Assembly (NCBI GenBank): GCA_033964015.1
Contig: CM066924.1
Location: 1,922,001-1,986,000, forward strand
Origin: Scolanthus callimorphus
Lineage: Eukaryota > Cnidaria > Anthozoa > Actiniaria > Edwardsiidae
Direction: 5' to 3'
Length of the DNA: 64,000 nucleotides
Shown here: positions 22,401 to 34,400 of the stretch, piece by piece
Layout: the number at the start of each line of letters is the position of its first letter
How positions within the stretch are numbered: position 1 is the stretch's first letter
The notes under the pieces: generated by a model
Told to the model about the DNA's origin: nothing
The model's database searches: none
What the model saw: the letters and a program-made list of their open reading frames with translations, nothing else
Translations under genes and position numbers: made by a program

Positions 22401-25400
22401 TTTACAGCGCTGTAACGGTTGGAAACTTTCATCTCACTTTTCGGAGTCTCTAAGCTTTAGCTTTACGAGTAGCATTATATTGCTCTGGCAAAATCCGGAC
22501 TTTTAGCATTAGATTTGTCCGACGATGCTTGGTGGAAATTTCCACCTTACTTTTTCGGGGTCTGGCAAAATGAATACTTAGCATTAGATTTGTCCGACGA
22601 TGCACGGTGGAAATTTTCCACCTTACTTTTCGGGGTCTGGCAAAATCAGGACGTTTAGCATTAGATTTGTCCGACGATGCTCGGTGGAAATTTCCACCTT
22701 ACTTTTTCCGGGTCTGGCAAAATGAATACTATTCTGCGTCATTGATGTTTAGCCTTTTCTCTAGGTAGCACACTCACTTACTGCCACTACTTTTAAGATG
22801 TATTTACTTTAACAGCATGGCAATTAAAATCACTGCCATACCAAATGGTTAATAAACATTATCGATGCACCGTTCTGTGCTTACTAAAGTAATTTGGAAT
22901 AATGTCTTATGGTGCAAATAAAATATGACTAACTAACAATAATGCCGTCGCGGAACATTTTGGCAACGCGAAAGAGAGTGAAGACGAACATGGGATTGAT
23001 GGCAAGTCATCGTATCGTCATCTGCATTTCTTTCTAAATTAACAGTAAATGAAACTACTAAATTGTTTCACAAAATTACTGTTTTCACTCTTTATAGAAC
23101 ACAAACACCCGCATATAAGAACCTAGAATGTTAGCTTAAAACAAGTGCTAATCTGAACTAAAATACAGAAAACGTGGTTTATAAGCAACATCTTAGCCTA
23201 ATAGGTTGTTAAAATCCAGGTTCTTATATGCGGGTGATTATTGTAGTTAACGCCACTTATTTAGAGGTTCGAATGGCTAAGAATTTCCTAGCCATTTGTT
23301 CGAGGTTCAAATGGCTAAGAATTTCCTAGCCATTTGTTCGAGGTTCAAATGGCTAAGAATTTCCTAGCCATTTGTTCGAGGTTCAAATGGCTAAGAATTT
23401 CCTAGCCATTTGTTCGCGGTTTAAATGGCTAAGATTGTCCTAGCCATTTGTTCGAGATTCAAATGGCTAAGAATTTCCTAGCCATTTGTTCGATATTCAA
23501 ATGGCTAAGAATTTCCTAGCCATTTGTTCGAGGTTCAAATGGCTAAGAATTTCCTAGCCATTTGTTGGAGGTTCAAATGGCTATGAATTTCCTAGCATAT
23601 TTTTTCGGGCTTAAACGCGTAGTAGTTTTTAAACACAAGAAAAGTTGATATGTATAGTGTTTCATACTAGAGTTTTTCGTGTTCAGAAGAATAATACTTT
23701 TTTACAACACAGTTTTGCGATTGATTTTGATGTCACAGGAAATAATTAATATCACAATAAAGAGTTTAATGAAAATGCTGTGTTCCGTGTAAAATGCGTG
23801 TTTTTCAACATCGGATAATGGTCATGTATTTAGAACGATTTACCGACATAGCGCCAACAAATAGGAGGGTCCGTTGTTGATTTATATTATTGCTCTGAAT
23901 AAGTTTCGAGATTTAGAGTTGTGTGATGGCTTGACTCCATTTTTTTGAGTTTTGGGAAACCTCAAACTAGTTTGGAACGCGTTTAATCCTCATTGTCTCT
24001 GCTATAGCATCAAACTGGCACTCAGGGTGTTCTCCGTCCTCACTTCCGTCGCTTCCAGCTTTTGCCGTCCGCTTGAGTCTTCGGTTTATAGTTCTACACT
24101 CCGGCCTGCGAGCACATCGTGTGGTTAAAAACAATCATGGTTTTCCACTTTATTTCCTCGAGCTCTATATCGGATAACCAGCCGTTAACTTTATATGTCG
24201 ATGGATGTGGGGAGACCAGTCTTGGACGCCATGGTGTTACAGGCCATCCAGGAAAGGTAAATTATGCAAACACATGACCAATTTGCAGTGGAATTGTGCA
24301 CTGAGGTTGATTATTTGATTACGTTCTTGCAACCAGCATGTCAAACTGAATGAAATATTGTAAGCTGTCAAAAGAACGGGTTTGATTGGTGAGAAGGAAG
24401 ATCGTGGTATTTGATTGGTGCAGATTATAGTTGGTGTGGCGGGAGAAGCAATTCCGAGATGTTTACGAGAAACTTGCCATTGCGAAGGGAGATCAGAACT
24501 TTTTTCAAGGCAGGTTAACATTGTTAATTTCCAAGGAAAAATACGTCCACCCGTCCGTCTCAGTCTGTGTCATGTAAATTGAACGATCAAATGACAGTGT
24601 ACTGAATGAACGCGTAAAGAACGTGCTCGAACGGCGAGGTAAGCTCTCACCTTCATGGAGTATGAAACCAGGAGAATAGTGACCAGCGAGCACATCATGA
24701 CAAACGTTTTAATTGGGAACATGTTGTTTCCCGTCTCCTCAGTATAAAGTGGGAACTTGATAACGGCTGGCAAAGAAATGGTAACCTCTCCCACCAGGAG
24801 CCTTATGAGCAAACCCATAAGGTAGCCCATCACTCCTCCATACGTGTTTACAATTCTTTCTGCCCACATGAGCGCTATGAACTGAGGGAAGGCGATGATG
24901 TATATGAGGTCACCAGCCCAGAGTATAATATTATACATGGAGGCGTTGTAGATCGCAAGTGAAGACCCTAATGACGCCACACCAAGAATAGCAAATCGCA
25001 GCGCCCATTTCAGCTCCACTTCGGATGCCTGAGAAAAAATGCCAACCAGACAGATATTTTAGTAATATGAATATAGTTAATAGAGTTTAATGGAAAGGAT
25101 TCGGTAGCGTCATACGTCATGCTAACGTCTCCTGTTAAAGTGCCACTCATGGCAGAAATCAAGAACATTTTATAAACAAGATTATCCAAGAACAGTAGCG
25201 AAAGAAAAATGTGTTTTGCGCGCTCCTTGGATATTTTCTTGATTTTGAAATATATCCATTCGATGTTTTTTTTTGTTCAACTATGAGCGATGAAATGTGG
25301 TTGATTTCTGCATTTATTGGCACTTTTGCCACATTCTTGACATCTGATAATGAACGATTCCAGCTGTAAACAATGCGCGCTGTACATGACGGTTATTTGT

Positions 25401-28400
25401 GTTACATTTCATGAACCAAGTTTCTAGAATGCGCGCGTTATATCCTGGTAGTTGTGTTACGTTCCAAAGGTATTTCTAAACAAAAGTGAATGCGCGCGCT
25501 TATAGCTGGAAACGTCCCTTGTATCGCAAAAGAACACTTCAAACCAAGCAAGGAGCCCGTTACCCCGGAGTGTCCATCTAGGGGTAGGAGGTTTAAAAGC
25601 AGGTCTGGAGTATTTTAAGAACAATAGATTTGCCGCTTGAATAAACTTCTCTGAACAAAGCATACGCTCCTGCATTCTTTAGTTGGCTGGGCAAATGTGT
25701 GACGTAAATTTTGCGCGAAAACATGGAACTAAAAACAACTTTATCATACAGGCTTCGTTTTCCAAATACGCTGTAAAAAGATCAGTTCATGAGCTCCTGA
25801 CCGACCTTAGGCTGAAGACTTTCTTGTAAATGTTGTGCACAAGCAAGTTGCTTGCGGAGAGAAACACGGAGTCGGTGGATGACATCACAGCTGCAGCAAC
25901 TGCTCCGAGTCCAATAAACATCACAGGTGCCGGGGTCAGATACAAAAGGGATGTCGGAAGAGTCAAAACAGGGTCAATGTCTGTTGTGTTCAACGGAGTC
26001 AATGTCCAGTCTGTTGAAAAAACAATCCACGTGACTCATACGGCAGAGCGGAAATGACCTGCTTAGACCACAAAATGTCAAATAGTAAGGTCTGGTTAGC
26101 TCAGATAAGCTTGATTTTTTGCATATAGACTCCTTGTCTGATTAAACCAAAATATCAAAATCGACTTTTTTTCTAATGGATCCGTCTTTGAGATATTTTA
26201 AACTTTGGTTTCTGTACCATTTTATGGGAGAATTAGTACTTTGATCAAGAATTATGCAAACTTTGCTCAATCATATCTAAAATTCATATTCTTCAATTTT
26301 CTTAAAAAATTGGAATCAAGCTTTTAGCCATAGAAACTCTACAGAATCTTGAGCTTATATATTGAAATATGGCAAAGTTAGACATTTTTGGTCATTCCGC
26401 TCTGTCGGCTCATACTGAAATTTCATGTTAGCATCCAAGAGTTTTCAAGGATACATGTGCATCTCACGGGGATCGATTCCCGGATGTGGCAGTGGGGATT
26501 TTTCTCTGCTGTTGTTGAGTTGTGTTTCAGACCTTGGAGTCAGTTAGTTATCGTGGGTTGAAATAATTCAGCATTTCTCCGCTGTGTTTCACGTCTTTCG
26601 GATGGGACTAATCAGTCTAGGCCCTGTCTTCCCTATTACTCTATGGAATGCTAGGAGATTGAGACGTCAATAAAACATTTTTTTCAAGTACCATGAGATG
26701 GGGGTTCTCGAGATACCCACCCGCCATCTTCGAAAATACCCAGAAGGGAGTACAATATCGGCAAGAGAGTTATTATACATAGAATGTGAAGGGAGAACTT
26801 TTTGAAGAGAAGTACACAATTTTCAACTGAAGAAGTGGACAAATCATCAAACTGTAGGAATCTCAAGGTCTTCTTATGCAATTTTAACTAAAGTCACCAT
26901 GCTCTTTTCATATCTGAGCATCATTAGGGTGAAGCTGCTCATTTTAAGGGTGACTGGGTCACGTGACCTTTAAGTGCAGAAGGCCTATTGTCCAGTATCT
27001 ATTCACCTGTAGAGGCTGCAGCGGCTGCGATGAGGATCGAAGGAACACAGAAGAGAGCGGTGACAAACGCAGCAATGTAGGTTGACTGAATAGCGATTTT
27101 TGTGGTTCTACACGCAAGTGCACGTTGCCAATACTCTTGTACAGACAACACTCCAAGCATCTATGGATAAACGGGACAATTACATTAGACTCGGACAGCC
27201 TTGTCAGCTTATCAACATACCGAGTCAGAGGAAGCATCCATTTCCATTGACTGATTTAGAGAGTGCAGTAGTATTACGATTGAATTATAGATAAATGGTT
27301 ATTTCGGGATTTCTAAACAAAAGTCGTTCTCTAACCCTATTCAGACTGGGGGGGGGGGGGGGGGGGGGGGGGCTTTTCCTAAAACCACTGTAGCTATGAT
27401 GGCGAAACTTCGTGACTTTTCCTAAAATTTATCTGGGGACATTTTGGTGCCAATGACATGTCAGTGTCAACGGCCCAGTTTCCATGGCAACCAGTTTTTG
27501 ACATGCATGTTTTGCAAAAATCGAAAAAAAACGGGATTTTTTCATATTTCAAGAGTCGAATCGAAATTAAATCAAATCAAAGATAGCGGATCCAAGATGG
27601 CGGACAATATTTTCAAAATTCGTCATTATGAAGCAAATTTAATACAATTGATGTGTTAATGTCACAGCTTATTACATTTACATTATCTCGATGTTAATGT
27701 GTTGGCTTTTAGAGCATTATTTACCAAGTTTTTGGAAGTTCATTGAAAAGCTTAAAAATTGATAAAAGCTGAAGAATGACTTCATTATGACGTCACATTT
27801 TGCTTCCACGTGACAAAAATAGGTGTGGTGATTTGTCTTAGGCTCATGGTCATTGTCTTTTGGTTAGGCACAGACAGATTCTGCTCAAAAATTCTTCAAA
27901 AATTGCCCCCAAATTCTCTCAAAAGTTGCTCAAAAGTTGCTCAAATTCGGAAAAAGTTGCTCACAGAATCAAAAAAGTTGCTACCCCAAAAGAGCACTTC
28001 TTCACACTTGTCGCCTGATTTATTTAAAAATGACGAAGAATCAGGTTCACGTGCACTCAACTCAACAGCTACAAAAGATCAAGCAATTATTCTAAACAAC
28101 AACTGGCATAATTATACTAATCAATACGGTTGATTAAAAAGAGACTCACTTGCCGCCATTCTGTTGGCTTAGTCAAAACAAAATTAGGAGTTTGAAGTAT
28201 CAACTCATACAAAATACAATAATAGCTGCTACAATTTTTGAAAGAAAACTATAACAAATAAGGAAGACCCGTAAGGTTCTGTCACATTCTGCCCCATTTT
28301 CTCTAGCAAAATTGAATAGGGTCTTCCGCCATTTTGCTTCTGCTGTATATTTGGAATAACACAGGATATCCAACGAGATACCATATATTGAATATACACC

Positions 28401-31400
28401 TCTGAGCACCCAAGACGAAAAAGTGATTATTTTTTATTTTTAGCAAGATTTTTCGCTCTGTGTTTCATTTAAAATGGCAAAAGTATCAGAAAATGGCCAT
28501 TTTGTTGTAAACATTTGCTCGTAGATAACGGAAAATCGAAAAAGTTGCTCATAGTTGAAAAAGTTGCTCAGAATTGAAAAAGTTGCTCAAAATTGAACAA
28601 GTTGCTCAAAAGTTGCCGAGCAGAATCTGTCTGTGCCTACTTTTGGCCCCCTTTAAACGTACTATGATTAACGTGATCCCCTCAGAGTTGTTAAAAGTTT
28701 TCGTGATACCCAGCACCCCCTATTTAAAAATAGTGGGAGGCATTAACAGAAAGAGGGGATCGCGTTTTTCTCTCGTTGCGCGCCTCAGAGAAAAGGTAGA
28801 TGACTATTTTTTTTTTATAGTAAACAACACCTGTTGGTTTTGTTATTTGCGCGCCACAAGTGAGCAAATTGTCATTCTTCGTGTGTGTGAAGCGCGGCCC
28901 ATATGATGTATTTCTATGTTTGTAACGCGCGTTGCACTCGCGCTAAGGGTCTTCTTCTGACATGTAACTTTCCGCCAGGCCTATCGCTGGAGGACTTTTC
29001 GGGGGAGTTTGTTTTTTCTCTCTCAAGATACACACGTTCCTGTAACATTCGTAGGCATTGTATTCGTTGCGCGAGTATTTAAAAAACCATTAGGTGTCTT
29101 ACCGCGCGCACCGACAATGTTAACGCATTGAGTGAGTGGAACTAGAAATAAATACTGGAATAACTCCTCTAGAAAATTTATAGTGGTCTCTCTTTCAGAG
29201 CTTCAGCTTTCGGGTTCGCTCTTCCAAAAATGAAGTGATCCCAAAAATCCTCCCCCCCCCCCCCCCCCCCCACCACAAGGCGATAAATAATGACCGGTCC
29301 CTGCCTCCCTTAGCATTTAGTTACTTCCCTGAACAATATCTCGCAAGAGCTAGCCCGCGCTCAGCTATGGCTCTACCACTTAAACGTGAACTGAAAACCC
29401 CATATTATGTTATCTAACAAACAACTGAATATTGTTTTCAATGTGACAATGTGGAACAGTTGCACAGGGACGTATAGCCAGGATTTGAGAAACGGGGGTC
29501 ACATCTGTACAAATGTATGGTGCCCTTTTCCAGCTTACCGAATTTTTCCTTATGTTTACTGTATTTTTCTCATAAAAACGGGGTCACATATACCCCAGGA
29601 AGCCCCTTGGCTACAATTGAGCCCCGCGTTGTCAAAACGTCAAAGTATAATTTTCGTTTTTGGCTTTGATGTTCCGCCAATCAAACCATCCATCCTGTCA
29701 TAAGTTTGCCCTGTTTCGCGTTGTCGTGACGGAAAGCCAGATGGCTTACTGCGCGAAACAGGGCAAGGATCTGATTGACCCAGAAGGCTTGACTGGCGAC
29801 AACAGCAAAACCTATAATAATAAATCGATGTTTTGAAAATGTACAAATTGCAAGGTCAAGTCCGTCCAGTTTCCACATGTTTCTGTAGTTATGGAGCCGA
29901 GCCATCTTGAGTTGTTCTCCACAATGTTTCCCACAGCATCGTGGGTTAGGACAAAGGGGACACACAGCCACTAGAAAAACAAAAACAAATCAGAAATGGG
30001 GGGAGGGAGGGGTGCCTCCCTATATTTATGGGTAGGGATGTTACTCCTCGACCTCAAAACCCTGATCCTATTCCAGACCTAGCTTTGCAAAATATGGCAC
30101 CCTATCCGCGACCTTTGCCAGTGGAACAGCATACCCTAAACAGCCCACATTGTCAACCGAACTAACTTGTGTACGGTGGCACTACTCCGTATTATGCAAC
30201 ATCAGATCGAGTTAGCTGGCCCGTTTCAAACGTCGATCTTTTGCCGCGTCGAATCTAATTCAGTCGACTAGTTTTCTCTATTTTACAGGCAAAGGAAAAA
30301 TAAACAAGGAAAACAAACTTTACATTTCATGATATTCGGCTATGGTTCAGCTAGATTTACCTTTTGTACTAAACAAGTGTCCTCTAAGTTGGAAATAAAA
30401 TGTCTAACAATGGATTCGACGTGGCAAAGATCGACGTTTGAAACGGGCCTTAGATACCCTACCCCTGACTGAATAAGCACCCTATCACAGACCTTTTCTC
30501 ATAAAAGTGACACCCTTTCCCAGACCTCACGTTTCGCTCGTATTTTTCTCTGGCCTTTGAAACCCACGGGAAACGCTTGCTACGCAGGCAACGGCAAGTC
30601 GAAACACAGCTGAGTTTCCCAAGGCATACGCACGGGAAGTGTTCGGAATTGACATGGATAGCCATGGGAAATCCGAACGCTTCCCATTCTTCTACCATGG
30701 GAATTTCAGCTCTCCCATGGATGGATTTTCTGCAGAAATACCTGTGGAAAGTGCTTACCAGACCAACAGTAATGAAAATCATCTGTATGACATCAGTATA
30801 TGCCACAGATATCAGTCCTCCAATCAGCGTGTAGACAAAAGCAATGGCTGCTGATACCAGTATGGCTGCTACTCTACTAAAACCTAGCACGACTTGGAAA
30901 GTTGTCCCAAGAGGCCCCAGTACAGACGCAATCCAGACCGTGTCCAATATAAACTGCGGGATCAGTAGTAGACTTCAAACCTAGGACCGTAGGCTTGCTG
31001 GAACAGGTCGAGTACCGTCATACATCCTTTGTCGCGTATCTTCTTCACAAACAAAGTTGCTTGAATGCGAGAAACGGGAAGGAAAGTTTGTTTGGAATGA
31101 TTATGTTATAAGAGTAGACGAGCTCGTGCTCCCCATTGCATCATGGCAAGAGCTTATTACCTCATGGGTAAAATAGGTCAAGATTGCAGGGAAAAGGCAA
31201 GCAGGGAATAACAAGTCCGGTGTTTGTCCTCTCCTAAGTAGTTATTAAGTATAAGTTTGTTTGGATGATTATGTTATAAGAGTAGACGAGCTCGTGCTCC
31301 CCATTGCATCATGGCAAGAGCTTATTACCTCATGGGTAAAATAGGTCAAGATTGCAGGGAAAAGGCAAGCAGGGAATAACAAGTCCGATGTTTGTCCTCT

Positions 31401-34400
31401 CCTAAGTTATTAAGTAAGGGTAACAGAAGTGACACATTCAAATTTAAATCCATAGTTGCTTCTAGAAAAGTTTTTCAAACAAGCATTTTTTCATACAGTC
31501 AGGTTCTAATCTAGCTGATCTAAAAATGCTGAATATATATTAACAATTTGTAGACAAAAAAATCACAAGAACTGCTATGAACTTGAAACTGATTTGGAAT
31601 GTTTCTTAAACTTTGATGAGGGTTGTTTTCAGCTTCCAATTTGCATATACGATTCTGAATTATTTAGTGCCATCTTGCTTCGATTACCCATGATGCATCT
31701 GGTAGCGGGAACTCTTCTTTGGGGAATGGTGTATGATATTTACCCATTATTCGTTGGTAGGAACAACAATCACTATGAGCATATCCCCTGAGATTTCCTT
31801 TTCACAGGCTGAGTTCTAGATCGTTTTTTCCTTTGTTTTGTGCTTTCTGTGACATTATTATACGAAAGTTGGCGTCATTTTACCATATAAGGTCAAACTT
31901 TAGTGCAGACACGCAGCCATGGCACGCTAAAATCCGTATTACACGGTTGAAAAGCCGTATTACGCAGTTGAAAAGCCGTATTACACGGTTGAAAAGCCGT
32001 ATTACGCGGTTGAAAAGCCGTATTACACGGTTGAAAAGCCGTATTACACGGTTGAAAAGCCGTATTACACGGCTGAAAAGCCGTATTACACGGTTGAAAA
32101 GCCGTATTACACGGTTGAAAAGCCGTATACACGGCTGAAAAGCCGTATTACATGGTTCAAAAGCCGTACACGGTTGAAAAGCCGTATTACACGGTTGAAA
32201 AGCCGTATTACACGGTTGAAAAGCCGTATTACACGGTTGAAAAGCCGTATTACACGGTTGAAAAGCCGTATTACACGGTTGAAAAGCCGTATTACACGGT
32301 TGAAAAGCCGTATTACACGGTTGAAAAGCCGTATTACACGGTTGAAAAGCCGTATTACACGGTTGAAAAGCCGTATTACACGGTTGTTGAAAAGCCGTAT
32401 TACTGTAGCAAATCGGTTACGTTTTGCGTGCCAGTTGAATGACATGTAGATGCTTGCACGAGTCCGTGGAAAAAAAAACGAGCACGGATATATTGAAGTA
32501 CCGAAGGTACTACGTTCTTTCCCCAGAGGGGTGGACATCGTCCCGTTATAAGATGTCCCAAATACGTATGACAATTATTCTATTTACCTAGTACAAGAGT
32601 GATGACCACGCCCATCCAAAGGAGGCCCAAGCCAACCCAGCATCGGGCGCGTAGACAACTTCGGACATTCCGAACAGATGGGCACCACCAACCCAAGTGG
32701 CTAGTAAAAATATACAAAAGCCTTAGTTCACACAAAATCAAGTGGCCAGTAAAAATATACAAGGCCTTAGTTCACACAAACCCAAGTGGCTAGTAAAAAT
32801 ATACAAGGCCTTAGTTCACACAAAATCAAGTGGCCAGTAAAAATATACAAGGCCTTAGTTCACACAAACTCAAGTGGCCAGTAAAAATATACAAGGCCTT
32901 AGTTCACACAAACCCAAGTGGCTAGTAAAAATATACAAGGCCTTAGTTCACACAAACCCAAGTGGCCAGTAAAAATATACAAGGCTTTAGTTCACACAAA
33001 CCCAAGTGGCTAGTAAAAATATACAAAGCCTTAGTTCACACCAACCAGTATCATAGTGCATCATTCAAAGAAAAATCATTTTTTTGGATCTCTCGAGTAT
33101 GTGACAAAAACCCTTTTGATGAGCCAATTTTGAGAGAGATCTATTTGTTAAATAGAAGCATTGGTCAGTAGGCACCAAAATTTTTAGAGCGATCAGATAA
33201 AGTTGAGAGCCAATAACTGGCCTTGCAAAATATGTGTCGTCACACAAATAACCACCCGCGGGCCACCTTAAACAAATCAAAAGAAGCCAAGAAAGGCAGA
33301 CTTGTGGTTAGTAATGCGTGTGCTGGTAGCACTCGACCAGTATGTTAATACTTCAGTGCTAGACCGCATATTTGCATATTTTCATAGTTTAACTTTACGA
33401 GGTTAATTAAAACTCAGTTTTACCGATTACCTACAGTTTTAAAGAATTTTAACCGACAACCAACCTCCAGAACCCCCACCCGCCCCCCTCCCCCATCCAG
33501 ACCCCCCTGTTATAAAACTTTCAGACCACATTAAATGTACCATTTATTTCTGTCTGTAAAATCTTGCTCCAACTCAGGACGTGGCTCATGTCCAAATTAC
33601 TTCATCTAGACTACTTATTCACTCTATTGATCTAGTTGGTTAGTGTGATCAATATATCTTATGATTTACATGTGGTTCTATCTCAGTCCAGAGAGTGTTT
33701 ATTTTAATCATTTCCTGCTTGTTATTTACATCAATGTTTATAAAACGTTCAGACCAAATTGGTACCATGTTTTTATTTCGGTCTCTTTGCAAAACATTAG
33801 AATGCTGGGTATGATTTGCATGTCGAGGGCAAAGGCGTCTACCAAACCTGTCGAGTCTGTATCGTCTTAACCTAACTTCTAAGTGCTCTCAAATGCTTTC
33901 AATAACGTTTATTTTAGTCTAGTAACTCTCATTATCTACGATTTGATCTCATATTCTAAGGTCCTAGACTGGACGAGTGCCCACGAACCCTTTTATAAGG
34001 GTTTTGCGTACAAGTCCTATGAGGGGAGTTAAAAATCATTTTTTACCTGACATAGTAGATGCAGCTATAAAAGAACCAAGTTTCCTTCCAGCCAGCATAG
34101 AGTCGACTTCAGTGTTCTGTTTGTATTTCCGTCCCGCCCAAATACCAATAGCGAGAATGACGACATAACAAACAGCGATCCCAACCAGACCAATGATGGT
34201 AGAGTCCGCCATAACACGATTGATTATTGGTACCGTTATTCGCACTACCGATCTAAGGGAACGGTCATTATTTATCGCCTGGGGAGGTCAGAGGATTTTG
34301 GGTAATAATAAGGTCAAAATGCAGTGATCCTCCCTCTATAAGTACAGTGATTAACGTGATCCCCCCTCAGAGCAGTTAAACGTTTTCGTGATCTCTCCCC

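Larger units (their letters stand above)
14602..23983. mobile_element. 9.4-kb foldback-like transposon inside an intron
   Basis: The ends are 34-bp inverted repeats with one mismatch, starting AACGCGTTCCAAACTAGTTT (14602-14635 and 23950-23983). Inside each end lie the same two tandem arrays in mirrored order: array A (palindromic AAATGGCTAAGAATTTCC units; 14865-15060 and 23262-23602) and array B (77-bp units with TCGTCGGACAAATC; 15440-15780 and, inverted, 22497-22735). The order TIR-A-B...B'-A'-TIR' is hard to explain unless this is one element. No transposase was recognised inside and no clear TSD was found. It occupies most of the last intron of transporter gene 3. Confidence 0.72.

Noticed and set aside
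23262..23602. CRISPR-like array of regularly spaced palindromic 38-bp repeats
   Set aside because: Units abut with no unique spacers, an inverted copy lies at 14865-15060, and the context is eukaryotic; it is a subterminal minisatellite of a transposon.
26455..26500. tRNA or tRNA-derived SINE (B-box-like GGGATCGATTCCCGG)
   Set aside because: No A-box, anticodon arm or acceptor stem could be folded, and no copies are present in the window.
31893..32574. Long repetitive ORFs with motifs such as YTVEKP, NTAFQPC and RVIRLFN
   Set aside because: They are translations of a 21-bp minisatellite in every frame on both strands, with no homology or independent coding signal.
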